Shown: in pieces, positions 1-10,458 of the stretch
Numbering within the stretch: the first letter of the stretch is position 1
Layout: every line of letters starts with the position of its first letter
Source: Viola odorata
Taxonomy: Eukaryota; Streptophyta; Magnoliopsida; Malpighiales; Violaceae
Reading direction: 5' to 3'
NCBI GenBank assembly: GCA_963691705.1
Contig: OY829542.1
Span: 19,950,579-20,014,578 of the forward strand
Length of the DNA: 64,000 bases
Position numbers and translations under genes: made by a program
Notes under the pieces: model-generated
Seen by the model: the letters and a program-made list of their open reading frames with translations, nothing else
Told to the model about the DNA's origin: nothing
Databases searched by the model: none

Positions 1-1317
1 GTTATGAGTTGTCGGTTACAGAGAGGGAGAACGAGGAGAGAGGAGCGGAAATTGAGGAAATGAAAGGGGGAATTTTATAGGACAGGCCGCATGTGCCATG
101 TGCGTGAGGAGATGAGCTGGTTGTTCACACGTGTGGGAACAGGAATGACGTGTCCCATTTTTTTTTTATATACTTTTACTGTTAATGGAGAAATTCTACC
201 AACCAACAAAACTACTTGTTACAAACAACATCTTATTGTTGCATCGAAACATATAAATGTTGACTAATCTGACTAACATTGAACTTGATAAAATGAAATA
301 GTTGAATAATTGAAAAATGAGATTATTAGACACATGTCTATTTATTATTGGGTGAGTATGCCAACTTTCATTTTTGAGTTAGCCTCCCTGCAACACCCAA
401 AAAATTTTGGTCAATGGGTGAGGTTAAAGTAGAAAATGTTGGTTTGTTTTTGACTAATTTGGTGTTACACCTTCAAAATTTCCAATTTCTATTTTTTTGT
501 CAAGTTTGGATTTTGCTATTTAGGAAATTTTGTCAAGATTGGATTTGCGCAGAAATGCTGGAGTTAGTTGAAAAAACCATTTAATCTTAATTCCAATAAT
601 AATGAGATGTATTGTTATTCAAATATATATTTTTTTTGTTCAGATGATGATGCACTTACTTACATATCCTACTCATCCATTATTTTCTAGAATCTATTTT
701 ATGAAAGTTTTTTTTTTGAATTTTTAAAAATAAACCAATATGGTAGAGATAGTTCGTTTTTTCCATCTCTCAAATAAAAGCAGATGTGAAATTCGACTCC
801 GAATCTCCGCTAAATTGAATTATATGTGTTTGGAGAAGAAGGTTCAACTAATTAAGGGAATTGAACAAAAGAAATCTGATTATGGGGAACAATGTTATTC
901 TGAATCCGGACATTTAATATTTGTAATTTTTTTGGTCTCCACACTTCCCTTTTTTTTTACACTTATAATTACAAAAGTATCCTTATTTTAAAATGGTTAG
1001 TTAATAATAATTTATTTAGATAAAGAAACAGAAAACCGAAATTAATTCAAAATTCAAAATTAATTCAAAAACTTGGGTTAATTATTGTAATCATTCTTCA
1101 ATTATACAGTATATGATTACCCATATATGTCCCTAAACTATCCATCGTTATCTAAAATCACTATTATCTTAATATGATCCATAATTTTGTAATAATTAAA
1201 TTCATTATATAATAATAAATATATAATTAACTCTTTTGTTTAACACCGGTTTTCTTTTTGTTTTTAACACCGTTCGTGAGAGCAAGCAACCAAGCAGTTT
1301 TCTTAAAAAATATTTAA
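1..1317. other. AT-rich intergenic DNA, no gene seen
   Basis: No coding region with splice context or recognisable protein similarity is visible on either strand. The sequence is AT-rich with many homopolymer runs. The first 100 bases are purine-rich and could belong to the leader of a gene outside the window, but nothing here proves it. Confidence 0.6.
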
Positions 1318-1388
1318 GGAATAATGCAAAAATTGGTACCTGTACAATGATTGTTTGATTGATTTCATACCTTAGGTTTTTTTTGCTT

Positions 1389-1440
1389 CGGGACCCCTTG
1401 CACCTTGAGCGAGAATCATACCACTGGACCAAATGCATTT
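1389..1440 (-). pseudogene. tRNA-Pro-like 5' part, degenerate
   Basis: On the minus strand this reads like plant tRNA-Pro from the acceptor stem through D-arm, anticodon arm and variable loop: GCATTTGGTC, AGTGGTATGATTCTCGCT, then GGTCCCG. It stops before the T-arm. The anticodon loop is altered, so it is not a working tRNA-Pro. It sits in the left arm of the surrounding inverted-repeat element. Confidence 0.6.
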
Positions 1441-2293
1441 GATGTGTTATCATTGATTACTACCAAAATATATTGGGTAATTTCTGATTTTTGCTGAACA
1501 AATATATTACTCCAAAACCCTACTCCAAAATAATATAATTAAATTAAAAAATCAAAAAAAAATGTAAAAATTCACAAAAATAATTGTAAAAATTTCAAAA
1601 ATAATTTAATTAATCTAAAAATTCAGAAAAAATTGAAAAATTCCAAAAAATCTAATAATTCCAAAACAAATGTAAAATTTCCCAAAAAATGTTAAAATTC
1701 TAAAAAATAATTAATTAATCCAAAAAAGTTGTACAAATTACAAAGAAAACAAAAAAATCGAAAAAATGTAATAAATCCAAAAAAATGTTAAAAATGTATA
1801 AAAAATTATAAAATTTAGAAATTAATCTAAAAAATCCAAAAAGATGTTAAAATTCCAAAATAAAATTAATTAATCTAAAAATCCAAAAAATTGCAAAAAA
1901 ATAATTAATTGTAGATATTTAATTTTTTTTGGAATTATTACATTTTTTTTTGGATTTTTAGATTAATTAAATAATTTTTGAAATTTTAACATTTTTTGAA
2001 ATATTTAAGAGATGAACATGAAAAGCTACTCACCAAATTGAAGAGAAGTGAGAGAAAGGTGAAGCGGTTTAGGGTTGAGAACTGAGGAAAGGGTGCGGTA
2101 ATGGGAAGGGTTTTGAAGTAATATATTTTTCCAATTATTTTTGGAATTTTTACAATTATTTTTGTGAATTTTTATATTTTTTTTGAATTTTTATATTTTT
2201 TAATTTAATTATATTATTTTGGAGTAATATATTATTTCAGCAAAAATCAGAAATCACCCAATATATTTTTGTAGTAATCAATGATTACACATC

Positions 2294-2341
2294 AACTCGC
2301 ATAGAGTGCGAGGGGTCTCGAGTTCGATTCTCGGAATTCCC
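2294..2341 (+). pseudogene. tRNA-Pro-like 3' part, degenerate
   Basis: The plus strand matches the 3' part of plant tRNA-Pro: half of the anticodon arm, then GAGTTCGATTCTCGG, the T-arm with B-box, and the start of the acceptor stem. The D-arm half is missing. It sits in the right arm of the same inverted repeat, opposite the 5' part at 1389-1440, so the two arms keep complementary portions of one ancestral tRNA-like unit. Confidence 0.6.
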
Positions 2342-2991
2342 TTGATGGGTGCATGATTTATCTTAAGATGAACGACGCGACGTTCATTTTATTCTCGGGT
2401 TTGGGTCGAGGTACCAAATGTGACGTTTTGTTAATGTACAAGTATCTTTTAAAAGCAAAATAGACCTGAGGTATGAAATCAATCAAACAATCATTATACA
2501 GATACCAATTTTTGCATTATCCCTACGTACTAACCTCGTCCTCATCCATCCGGGTCCATCTCTGGACTTGACGCTTGTTCCTCTGTCTAATTTTCTTACA
2601 AATTTGACGTACAAACGAAACGAGAGAGAAAGAATACACCTTTCTGAAGATAGTAGTGAGCTCTAGTAGACTTTGGAAATGGAAATGGTGGGACAGAAGG
2701 GGACAGTGTGTGTGACCGGCGCAGGAGGTTTCCTAGGTTCTTGGGTCGTCAAGCTTCTTCTCTCTTAAAGATTATACTGTCCATGGAACTGTTAGAGATC
2801 TCTGTAATCGTACCTTACTCCCTTTCTTCATTTCTTTTCCACTTAAGCTATTAGTCTTACCTTTTTCTCTTAACAGTATTGCTATTTGGAACAGTCAGTG
2901 TTGTGTTGTTTAGTTCACTCTTTCTTGCTATTTTTGTTTTAAACACATGCAAAGTCAAAAATGAAAAATTGATCAAATGGGGCTGAGTTTG

Positions 2992-3761
2992 TGTTGGTAT
3001 CCAGCTCGAATGAGAAAAGTGAAAAATGATGGCAAGGAGAGTGGCAGTAGCAAAGATTGAATAAAGAAGAAAAAGAAAAATAAAGAAAAGAAAAGATGTA
3101 AGGAAGATGTGTGCGTGGAAATGGTCAACCATGGAAAGGAAAAAGTTGGAATTATGATGGGAGACAAATTGAAGTGTCATGCCATGTTTTGTGGCACCAT
3201 TCACGGCACCATCTATTAGAAAGGCAAAAGTTGCCTTTCTATCATATATACATACCCATTGCATTGGTGCAATGGACAGACGGAAGCAGAAGAAGTGAGA
3301 GGGCAGAGAGCAAGCTTGCAACAATGTAGAGAGAGAGAGAGAGATCAGTTGCAACCAAGAGCAACTGATCTGTGATTGAGAGGGATATTCTTGAATATCC
3401 GAGAGAGAGAAAAATAGAGAGTATTTTTCTTGTTTGTGATTGAGAGAAAAATAAACCAGTGAGGGTATTTATTTTTCTAGATTGTGTCTCCTCGATCTAG
3501 ATGAGAGATTGAGTTGAGAGAGATTGTAAAAGGGATGTTGTTGAACATCCTGAGAGATTGTGAAAAGGATGCTGTTGAGCATCCTGATGTGATTGTAAGA
3601 CTAATAATTTATTATTAGTGAAAGATTGTTCGGAGTTGGTCCCGTGGTTTTTCCTCGTTGGAGGTTTTCCACGTAAATCCTCGTGTTGTGTATTTGTTTG
3701 CTGCTTGCTGTGTTTGATTGTGTTCGATCCTGGGCGGGGAAAAGGAGATTTTTCCCCAACA
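2992..3761 (+). repeat. 5' LTR of intron-1 element
   Basis: Direct repeat with 4406-5170. It contains two stem-forming blocks ending in GAACATCC and GAGCATCC, and a tail (GGTCCCGTGG, then TTTTCCACGTAAATC) that also occurs in the LTR-like block at 17144-17804. Confidence 0.9.
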
Positions 3762-3779
3762 ACTGGTAGCGGGGTTGAT

Positions 3780-3982
3780 GGTTCGATGGGCATGCGGAGC
3801 TGAAGATCCTTTTGGGCCTATGAGATGGGCTTTGATCGGAATCGAAGGTTCGATTGGGCATGCGGAGCTGAAGATCCGGTTGGGCCTATGAGATGGGCTT
3901 TGATCGGAATCGAAGGTTCGATTGGGCATGTAGAGCTGAAGGTCCGGTTGGACCTATGAGATGGGCTTTGATCGGAACCGAA
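3780..3982 (+). repeat. Three tandem 67-68 bp repeats inside the element
   Basis: The unit starting GGTTCGAT begins at 3780, 3847, 3915 and (truncated) 3983. The related element at 18000 has one copy of this segment, so the expansion is specific to this element. Confidence 0.85.
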
Positions 3983-4405
3983 GGTTCGATGAGCTTGCGG
4001 AGTAGATCCGATGGATTGATGGGGAGTATGTTGATGATGGCACAGACCTAGTGCACGAGGTCTGGTGCAGTGGCGGCACACAACGAATCTCCAAACTGAT
4101 TAGCTAAAACGGTGGGCCAATAGATTGAGCCCGAAGTATGATGGGTGAATTCCATATTTCGCGCAAGTTGATGGGCCAAATTCGTGGGTTTACTCAGTTT
4201 GATGGTGAATTTTAAAGTACGGTGAATCTCCGAAAGGAACTTGAAGTCGGTGGGTCCTGTTGAGGACTGTGTAGAGCTTCGTTCAGAGGGAGATTGTTGG
4301 GCTCAGATGGTGGGCCTGGTGGTACTTTAATTGAGGGGGAGATCGTTGTAGTGTAGATGTATAAAAATTGGTATTTTCTCATGATATGAGCTGGAGGGGG
4401 AGAAT

Positions 4406-5170
4406 TGTTGGTATCCAGCTCGAATGAGAAAAGTGAAAAATGATGGCAAGGAGAGTGGCAGTAGCAAAGATTGAATAAAAAAGAAAAAGAAAAATAAAGA
4501 AAAGAAAAGATGTAAGGAAGATGTGTGCGTGGAAATGGTCAACCATGGAAAGGAAAAAGTTGGAATTATGATGGGAGACAAATTGAAGTGTCATGCCATG
4601 TTTTGTGGCACAATTCACGGCACCATCTATTAGAAAGGCAAAAGTTGCCTTTCTATCATATATACATACCCATTGCATTGGTGCAATGGACAGACGAAGC
4701 AGAAGAAGTGAGAGGGCAGAGAGCAAGCTTGCAACAATGTAGAGAGAGAGAGAGATCAGTTGCAACCAAGAGCAACTGATCTGTGATTGAGAGGGATATT
4801 CTTGAATATCCGAGAGAGAGAAAAATAGAGAGTATTTTTCTTGTTTGTGATTGAGAGAAAAATAAACCAGTGAGGGTATTTATTTTTCTACATTGTCTCC
4901 TCGATCTAGATGAGAGATTGAGTTGAGAGAGATTGTAAAAGGGATGTTGTTGAACATCCTGAGAGATTGTGAAAAGGATGCTGTTGAGCATCCTGATGTG
5001 ATTGTAAGACTAATAATTTATTATTAGTGAAAGATTGTTCGGAGTTGGTCCCGTGGTTTTTCCTCGTTGGAGGTTTTCCACGTAAATCCTCGTGTTGTGT
5101 ATTTGTTTGCTGCTTGCTGTGTTTGATTGTGTTCGATCCTGGGCGGGGAAAAGGAGATTTTTCCCCAACA
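4406..5170 (+). repeat. 3' LTR of intron-1 element
   Basis: Near-identical to 2992-3761. It is preceded by a purine-rich tract and followed by the target duplication GTTTG. Confidence 0.9.
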
Positions 5171-7052
5171 GTTTGATCAATTAGGGCAAAAAATTTGACT
5201 GATTTGTGTTTATTTGCACGGTGGTTCTTCTCATAATAGAGTTTTAGTATAAAACAAATGATAAACTTTTCCATTGATAAACTGAATCTGTGTAGATCTT
5301 AGCTCTTGAGACCCTTTTCCTTCTTTTTAAAAAAACGTATGCTTCATCATTTGCTGCATTTTTTTTGTTATGAAGCGGATGAGAAGTGTGGGAATTTGAA
5401 GAAACTTGAGAAGGCATCTGAGAATCTGAAACTCTTCAAGGCAGACTTGTTGGATTACCAATCACTTCGTGCTGCTATTGAAGGATTCACCGGGATTTTC
5501 CATGTCGCCAGCCCCGTTCCCTTCACTACTGTGTCAAATCCTGAGGCAAGAATGACCAACAGCAATATTGCTATTATAGAATAGTGTGTTTTTCCACTTT
5601 GTAAAATAGACCATGTTCTGATATGATGTTCCTTGTCATTATGATCGTAGACAACTGTTCTTGAGCCAGCTGTGAAGGGGACATTGAATGTACTCAAAGC
5701 TTGTTCTGAAGCAAAAATTAAGCGTGCTGTTGTTGTGTCCTCTGGAGCTGCTGTCACCATGAACCCAAGCGCCCAAGGGTAAAGTGATGGATGAGAGTTG
5801 TTGGTCTGATAAAGAATTCTGCAGAAACACTCAGGTGATCTTAACTCAAAAGTGAACTTCAGTGTCAAGCTTACTAGTACTAAATCGAACATTTATGTTG
5901 ATGCAAATTGATTTTACATGAGTACCAATCCTCAAGTCCATAGCGGACACTAATTTTTCTTTTCTCTTATTTGTACACTGTAATTCCCGAGGTTCTTGTC
6001 TGTGTCAGAACTGGTATATGCTTTCCAAGACAGAAGCAGAAAGTGAGGCTTTGGATTATGCAAGAAGAAATGAGCTTGATGTTGTAACTGTTTGTCCGAC
6101 CATGGTTTTTGGGCCAGTTTTGCAGCCTACTGTTAACGCAAGTAGCATGATTCTTACTAAGCTTTTGACAGGTAACTGTTCATTCCATTCATCTTGTGCA
6201 CTACTTGTAATAATTTCAAGATGATGTTCTAGACTTTAAAGTTTAAAACTGGCATTGGAGCTAAAGTTTTTTCCCTGTGGGATGTTGTTGTTTTTGGAAG
6301 TTTGGGTTTCCAGCAACTTGCTTTCTACACTTTTCTGATGGTCATTTTCTTGATGCTGCTGGAGACTTAAAAGTGTTTAGGCTAAACCATTTGTGTTATG
6401 GTTTTCAATTGCATTACTTTCACCCATTGTCTGGTCCAAATATTTGTTCCAGGCTCTGTCAGCAAACCCTGAAAACCTAGGTCAAAGACATAGTATTTCT
6501 AGGCTTAGTGAAAACCTTATGTAGAGTTTTCTAAAAATAAATTATTTAACGCTGTCTTGCAACTTCTAATTGGTGTCTTGTATGATATGCCTATGCAGAA
6601 GGGAAGGAGTCATTGGAAGACAAGTTTCGGTTGATAGTTGATGTCCGCGATGTAGCTGAAGCACTGGTTTTAACCTATGAGACAGCTGAGGCAGAGGGGA
6701 GATATATATGCACAGCACATTCAATCAGAACTAGTAGTCTGGTTGAGAAATTGAGGAGTATATATCCTAACTATAACTATCCTAAAAGGTAAGAGTTTAT
6801 GTGGTATATCTAGTGAACTAAGGGGATTGTTTCAGTCTACCACCGTCTATTGCATTACTCTTAGCTTCTAAGCAGTGGTTTCCCATATGTGGTCTGTTTT
6901 CTGGTCGTTTTGCTTATGATCTGCTTGCCTACATGCAGCTTTACTGAAAGTGGAGAAATCAGCTTGAGTTCGGAGAAGTTGCAGAGGCTAGGTTGGAGGA
7001 AAATCTTATGGACTCTGTGGAAAGCTATAAAAATGCTGGACTGCTGAATTGA

Positions 7053-7722
7053 AAAAACATATGCCGCATGATCTTCTTTTTGTGCATGGACAAGAGTAGT
7101 TTGGAACTAATGGAGTTGCTGTCCACTGGTGGAATCTCTCGTCTCCATCGACAACTGTAAAAGATGGTGATCAAATAAGCACTAAGGATATTTGACGTAA
7201 TAATAATTCTGTTCTGAAAGTACTTGGTATGAAGTTCACCAATGATATTGTAAGCATCACGTTCTGCAATTAAATGTTATCGATTTGTTTATGTGAGATG
7301 ATGTCTTTGAGAATGTTAATACTCAAATGTTGATCTTTCACGAACAACTATCAGTTAACTCCTCCTGGGCGTGGATACTTATGAGAAATTGGGATTCTCT
7401 GGAAATGAGATCGGCCTTTCATTTGAGGTGGAAACCCTAATAAGAGTGTCAGTGAGTGCATAGTGGGTGTGATGTTTTTTCTTCTTTGAACTTGCTTCTC
7501 CTATTTCATTTATTTTACCAGAAACTCCAACAACTCACTGCTTCGGATCCAGGAATAATATTAAAGAAAGCCAATGAGATGCTAACTTTGACTTTGCCAA
7601 GTCACTTTGGCTTTTTGGGTACCTATTCCTGCTTGACACCTGTCCCAGAACAAACAACGTATGCTTAAAGGATCACTGTTATCTCCTACCAAAAACAGGA
7701 CTGGAAGCGGTGGACAAGAGAG
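7053..7722. other. Intergenic spacer between reductase copies 1 and 2
   Basis: No gene is seen. Much of it is similar to 9933-10458, the spacer before copy 3, which shows that the spacer was duplicated along with a gene. It must hold the promoter of copy 2, but no convincing TATA box was found. Confidence 0.6.
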
Positions 7723-9527
7723 ATGGAAAGAGTTTGTGTTACAGGTGCAGGAGGCTACATAGCATCGTGGCTGGTCAAATTCCTCCTTCAAAGAGGCTAC
7801 ATGGTGCATGGAACTGTTAGAGACCCCTGTAATCCTCTTGCTTTATCCCTTAACTTAAACTTATTATATACTTTTTTCACATTTATATCTCATCGCTTAA
7901 CCATTTTTCTCTTCTATTTGACGATTTTTCAGGTGATAAAAAGAACACCCATCTGTTGAAATTGGAAAATTCTTTAGAGAGGTTACAGCTCTTCAAGACA
8001 GACTTGTTTGACTATGAAGGTCTTTGTAGCGCTTTCTCAGGCTGCACTGCGGTTTTTCATGTTGCTTGCCCTGTTCCTTTTCCTGGCAGTATCACCAATC
8101 CTGAGGCAAGATGTTCTGTTTTTTTTCCTAAGTGGTTTCAATATCTTATTCGGATCAGCTCAGTCTTTGCATCTTGGATTAGATTTGGTTACACTCTTAA
8201 GCAAATGCGTTTGACTGATTCAATCTAGTTATTCAGATCAGCTCAATCCTTTAATAAATCTCACACAGTAGTTATTTTTATTGCTGACAACATTTCAAAC
8301 ACACTTCCTGTGAGCCTATGCTACCAACTGTCCAGTATGCTCCTCACTCAGTTAACCTACTCTGATTCCTTTCCATTTTCATAACTACAGCGCAGAGGGA
8401 AAGGGACTGTTAATAGTTACTAACTTATTAGGGAGCAAAGGTTTGTTGTAGTTTGCAGCTCTAATGTTGAGAGAGGTTATTGCAGGTAGGAATGATTGAA
8501 CTGGCAGTAATTGGAACGCGCAATGTACTGAATGCTTGTTCAAAGGTTAATATTAAGAGAGTCGTGCTTGTGTCAAGTTGTGCAGCTGTTGCTCACAACC
8601 CAAATTGGCCGAAGGATCAGACCATGGATGAGGAGTGCTGGTCAGACTTGGAATTCTGCAAGTCAGTTAATGTGTGTATCCTTTCCTATTTTGGAAATTT
8701 AAGGCATTTTGTCACTTTTGCCTGGATTTGGAAAGAACATTGTTTCTTTTGCTTTCGCCAGAAAAGAAAGCTTTTGCCTAGAGTATGCAAAAGCTGTAAT
8801 TTTAATTCTTAAGTATAGTTCCCTTTTTGTTATCTAGTGTAAAGTCTTTTTTCTTTTTCTGACTGCAGGGTCACTATCCCTATGCGAAGACCAAAGCTGA
8901 AAACGAAGCTCTGGAGTGCGCAAAGAGAGAAAGATTGAACATGGTTACAGTCTGCCCATCTTTTGTTTTTGGGCCAATGCTGCAGTCTACACTGAATGCC
9001 TCTAGCTCAATTCTCTTAAGACTTCTAAAAGGTTTCTTCTTTACGTTCCCATCACTTTCATAAATGTCAATCATCGTTCAAGTGAAATTCTTGATTTGTA
9101 TGTAAGCAATTCAAATAAATGAGTTGCTTGTGTTTTGCTCTACTAATTCACTTTGTAATCTTTGTTTCTGTTCTTTGGGATTAATGTTAATTCATTTCAG
9201 AAGGACTCGAATGCATGGAAGACAAAACATTTCCCTTTGTAGATGTGCGCGATGTGGCAGAAGCACTTCTTCTGGTATATGGAAATGCTGAATCAAATGG
9301 AAGATATCTTTGTACGTCATATACGCTCAAAACACGCGCGTTGGTAGACCAGTTAAAGAGCATGTATCCTAGCTGTAATTTCCCCAAAAGGTAAGTCTTA
9401 ATGCCTAACCTCTAAAGAAAATCACTGCCACGTTTGTTCCCTGAAATATTTGAATTTTATGTAATGATCCTTGAAATTTTAATCCTTTTCTAGTTAACCC
9501 AATCATATTTTAAGCCTTTAGAAAAAG

Positions 9528-9558
<31 letters not shown>

Positions 9559-9736
9559 ATATTTTCTCTGGGGGATTGTTAGTAATTGTTTTGCATGTCT
9601 TGACAGTTTTTCTGAGGTTGATGACAACCTGAAGCTGAGTTCAAGGAAGTTGCAGAGTTTGGGTTGGAGATATAAGCCCCTCGAAGAGACTATTGTCGAC
9701 AGTGTCAGGAATTACAAAGAGCATGGGCTCCTATGA
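7723..9736 (+). CDS. Cinnamoyl-CoA-reductase-like NADP-dependent reductase (copy 2)
   Basis: Predicted 315-residue cytosolic reductase of the CCR/DFR-like extended SDR family. Exons: 7723-7828, 7933-8105, 8486-8671, 8869-9031, 9201-9390, 9607-9736; total 948 bp, with all junction phases agreeing. Residues 8-14 (GAGGYIA) form the GxxGxxA nucleotide-binding turn, and Arg33 in HGTVRD fits NADP preference. Ser123/124 and Tyr160-x3-Lys164 (YAKTK) complete the catalytic set. The NWYCYGK signature of true lignin CCRs is absent, so the substrate is open. No signal peptide or membrane segment is seen. The start is the only ATG ahead of the binding motif and matches copy 3. Intron 2 is GC-AG (GAG|GCAAGA). 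Intron 5 holds a 30-base C run. A second in-frame terminal exon lies downstream at 9812-9932. Confidence 0.88.
9529..9558 (+). repeat. Run of 30 C in intron 5 of copy 2
   Basis: An uninterrupted poly-C tract, unusual in this AT-rich DNA and absent from the same intron of copy 3. It could fold as an i-motif, or as a G-quadruplex on the other strand. Its exact length may be unreliable. Confidence 0.9.
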
Positions 9737-9811
9737 CAAAAGCCTTAACCCTGGAAGAACATGTACTGCTTTTCGATCTTTATGCTTATCATCTGCTCTG
9801 CCTACATGCAG

Positions 9812-9932
9812 TTTAACCGAAGAAATCAGATTGAGTTTGGAGAAGTTGCAGAGGCTAGGTTGGAGTTACAAGGTCATCGGAGAAAGTTTTTGGACTGTGG
9901 AAAGCTATAAAAATGCCGGAGTGCTGAATTGA
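9812..9932 (+). other. Spare terminal exon of the copy-1 type, in frame with copy 2
   Basis: It is preceded by a good acceptor (CCTACATGCAG) and is open for 40 codons to TGA at 9930-9932. Its phase matches the exon 5 donor of copy 2, so splicing 9390 to 9812 would give an intact protein with a different C-terminus ending NAGVLN. It resembles the last exon of copy 1 (6939-7052) more than exon 6 of copy 2, and the DNA after it resembles the copy-1 3' flank. It is either a leftover from unequal crossing-over or a usable alternative last exon. AATAAA overlaps its stop codon. Confidence 0.75.
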
Positions 9933-10458
9933 ATAAAAACGTAGGCCTTATGATCATTTTTTTTTTGTACATGGAAAAGAGTAGTTAGAGTTGATCAAGT
10001 TTACTCCATGGACAAACTGTAAAAGACGCTGATTAAATAAGCATGAACTTAATATTTGACTTAATATTCTGAAACTATTTCGGTGCGAAGTTGACCAATG
10101 GTATTGCTCGTGTTGAGATATGCAATTAACTGTTATTGATTTGTTCGTGTGAGAAGATGGTGATCTTTCACAACAACTATCAGTTAACTCCTCTTGGGTG
10201 TGGATTAATGGGTATGTATGGGTATTTCAGGAAAATTAGAGAAGCCTTCAATTGAGGTTGAAACCCTAAAATGATAGTGATGTTATTATTCCTTTGAACT
10301 ACTTGATTGGATCCAGAGATAATATTAAAGAAAGCAAATGAGATGCTAACTCTGACTTTGCTAAGTAATGTGAGCTTTCTTTAATATATATGCTCCAGGA
10401 CAAACAAGGTGTGCTTAAAAGATCACAAAAACAGGACTGGAAGCGGTGGACAAGAGAG
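9933..10458. other. Intergenic spacer between reductase copies 2 and 3
   Basis: Similar to 7053-7722. It contains the 3' flank that follows the spare exon and then the promoter of copy 3. No other gene is seen. Confidence 0.6.
10382..10390 (+). promoter_or_regulatory. Possible TATA box of copy 3
   Basis: TAATATATA lies 69 bp before the ATG of copy 3, a plausible distance if the leader is short. There is no transcript evidence. Confidence 0.35.

Larger units (their letters stand above)
1318..2523. mobile_element. Non-autonomous long-inverted-repeat (foldback or MULE-like) element
   Basis: The two ends are inverted copies of each other. The left end reads ATAATGCAAAAATTGG and the right end is its reverse complement, and similarity continues about 50 bp inward through a block containing GATTGTTTGATTGATTTC. 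A second inverted block, around 1453-1520 and 2218-2287, lies inside and includes TTGATGTGT and AATCATTGATTACTAC. The centre (about 1520-2210) is A-rich low-complexity sequence made of words such as AAAAATGTAAAAATTC and their complement. There is no transposase ORF. No clear target duplication was found, so the outer limits are approximate. The right end lies about 155 bp upstream of the reductase pseudogene start, in its promoter region. The family is inferred from structure only. Confidence 0.65.
2992..5170 (+). mobile_element. Non-autonomous LTR retrotransposon in intron 1 of the reductase pseudogene
   Basis: Two direct LTRs begin TGTTGG and end CCAACA. They flank a 644-bp noncoding centre. 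The insertion is bounded by a perfect 5-bp target duplication GTTTG at 2987-2991 and 5171-5175. A primer-binding-like TGGTAGCGG follows the 5' LTR, and a purine tract (GGAGGGGGAGAA) precedes the 3' LTR. No gag or pol is present, so it must have moved with proteins supplied in trans. The LTRs differ by small indels (770 versus 765 bp) and a few substitutions, so it is fairly recent. The LTR tail resembles Copia-type LTRs. Its centre is shared with the element at 17989-18370. Confidence 0.9.
2679..7052 (+). pseudogene. Cinnamoyl-CoA-reductase-like SDR, pseudogene (copy 1)
   Basis: This is an NADP-dependent reductase of the extended short-chain dehydrogenase family, the CCR/DFR-like group that reduces activated phenolic or aldehyde substrates. 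Exons by homology to its neighbours: 2679-2803, 5376-5545, 5651-5834, 6009-6171, 6599-6788, 6939-7052. The dinucleotide-binding GAGGFLG motif (exon 1) and the YxxxK catalytic motif (YMLSK, exon 4) are visible. Three lesions break the frame. One extra T gives TAA at 2766-2768. About two bases are lost near 5772, where a Trp codon is expected. About 16-17 bases are lost near 6996-7000 in the last exon. A 2.2-kb LTR element occupies intron 1. Intron 2 starts with GC (GAG|GCAAGA), as in the intact copies. Sequencing error could explain the first lesion but not all three. Confidence 0.85.

Noticed and set aside
1389..2341. Functional tRNA-Pro gene
   Set aside because: Each half lacks the other arm and the anticodon loops are altered. 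No complete cloverleaf can be formed on either strand in one place.
2857..3354. 165-codon minus-strand ORF near the first reductase
   Set aside because: It starts inside the intron-1 LTR and runs into intron sequence. The same peptide reappears in the other LTR. It is a shadow of the repeat.
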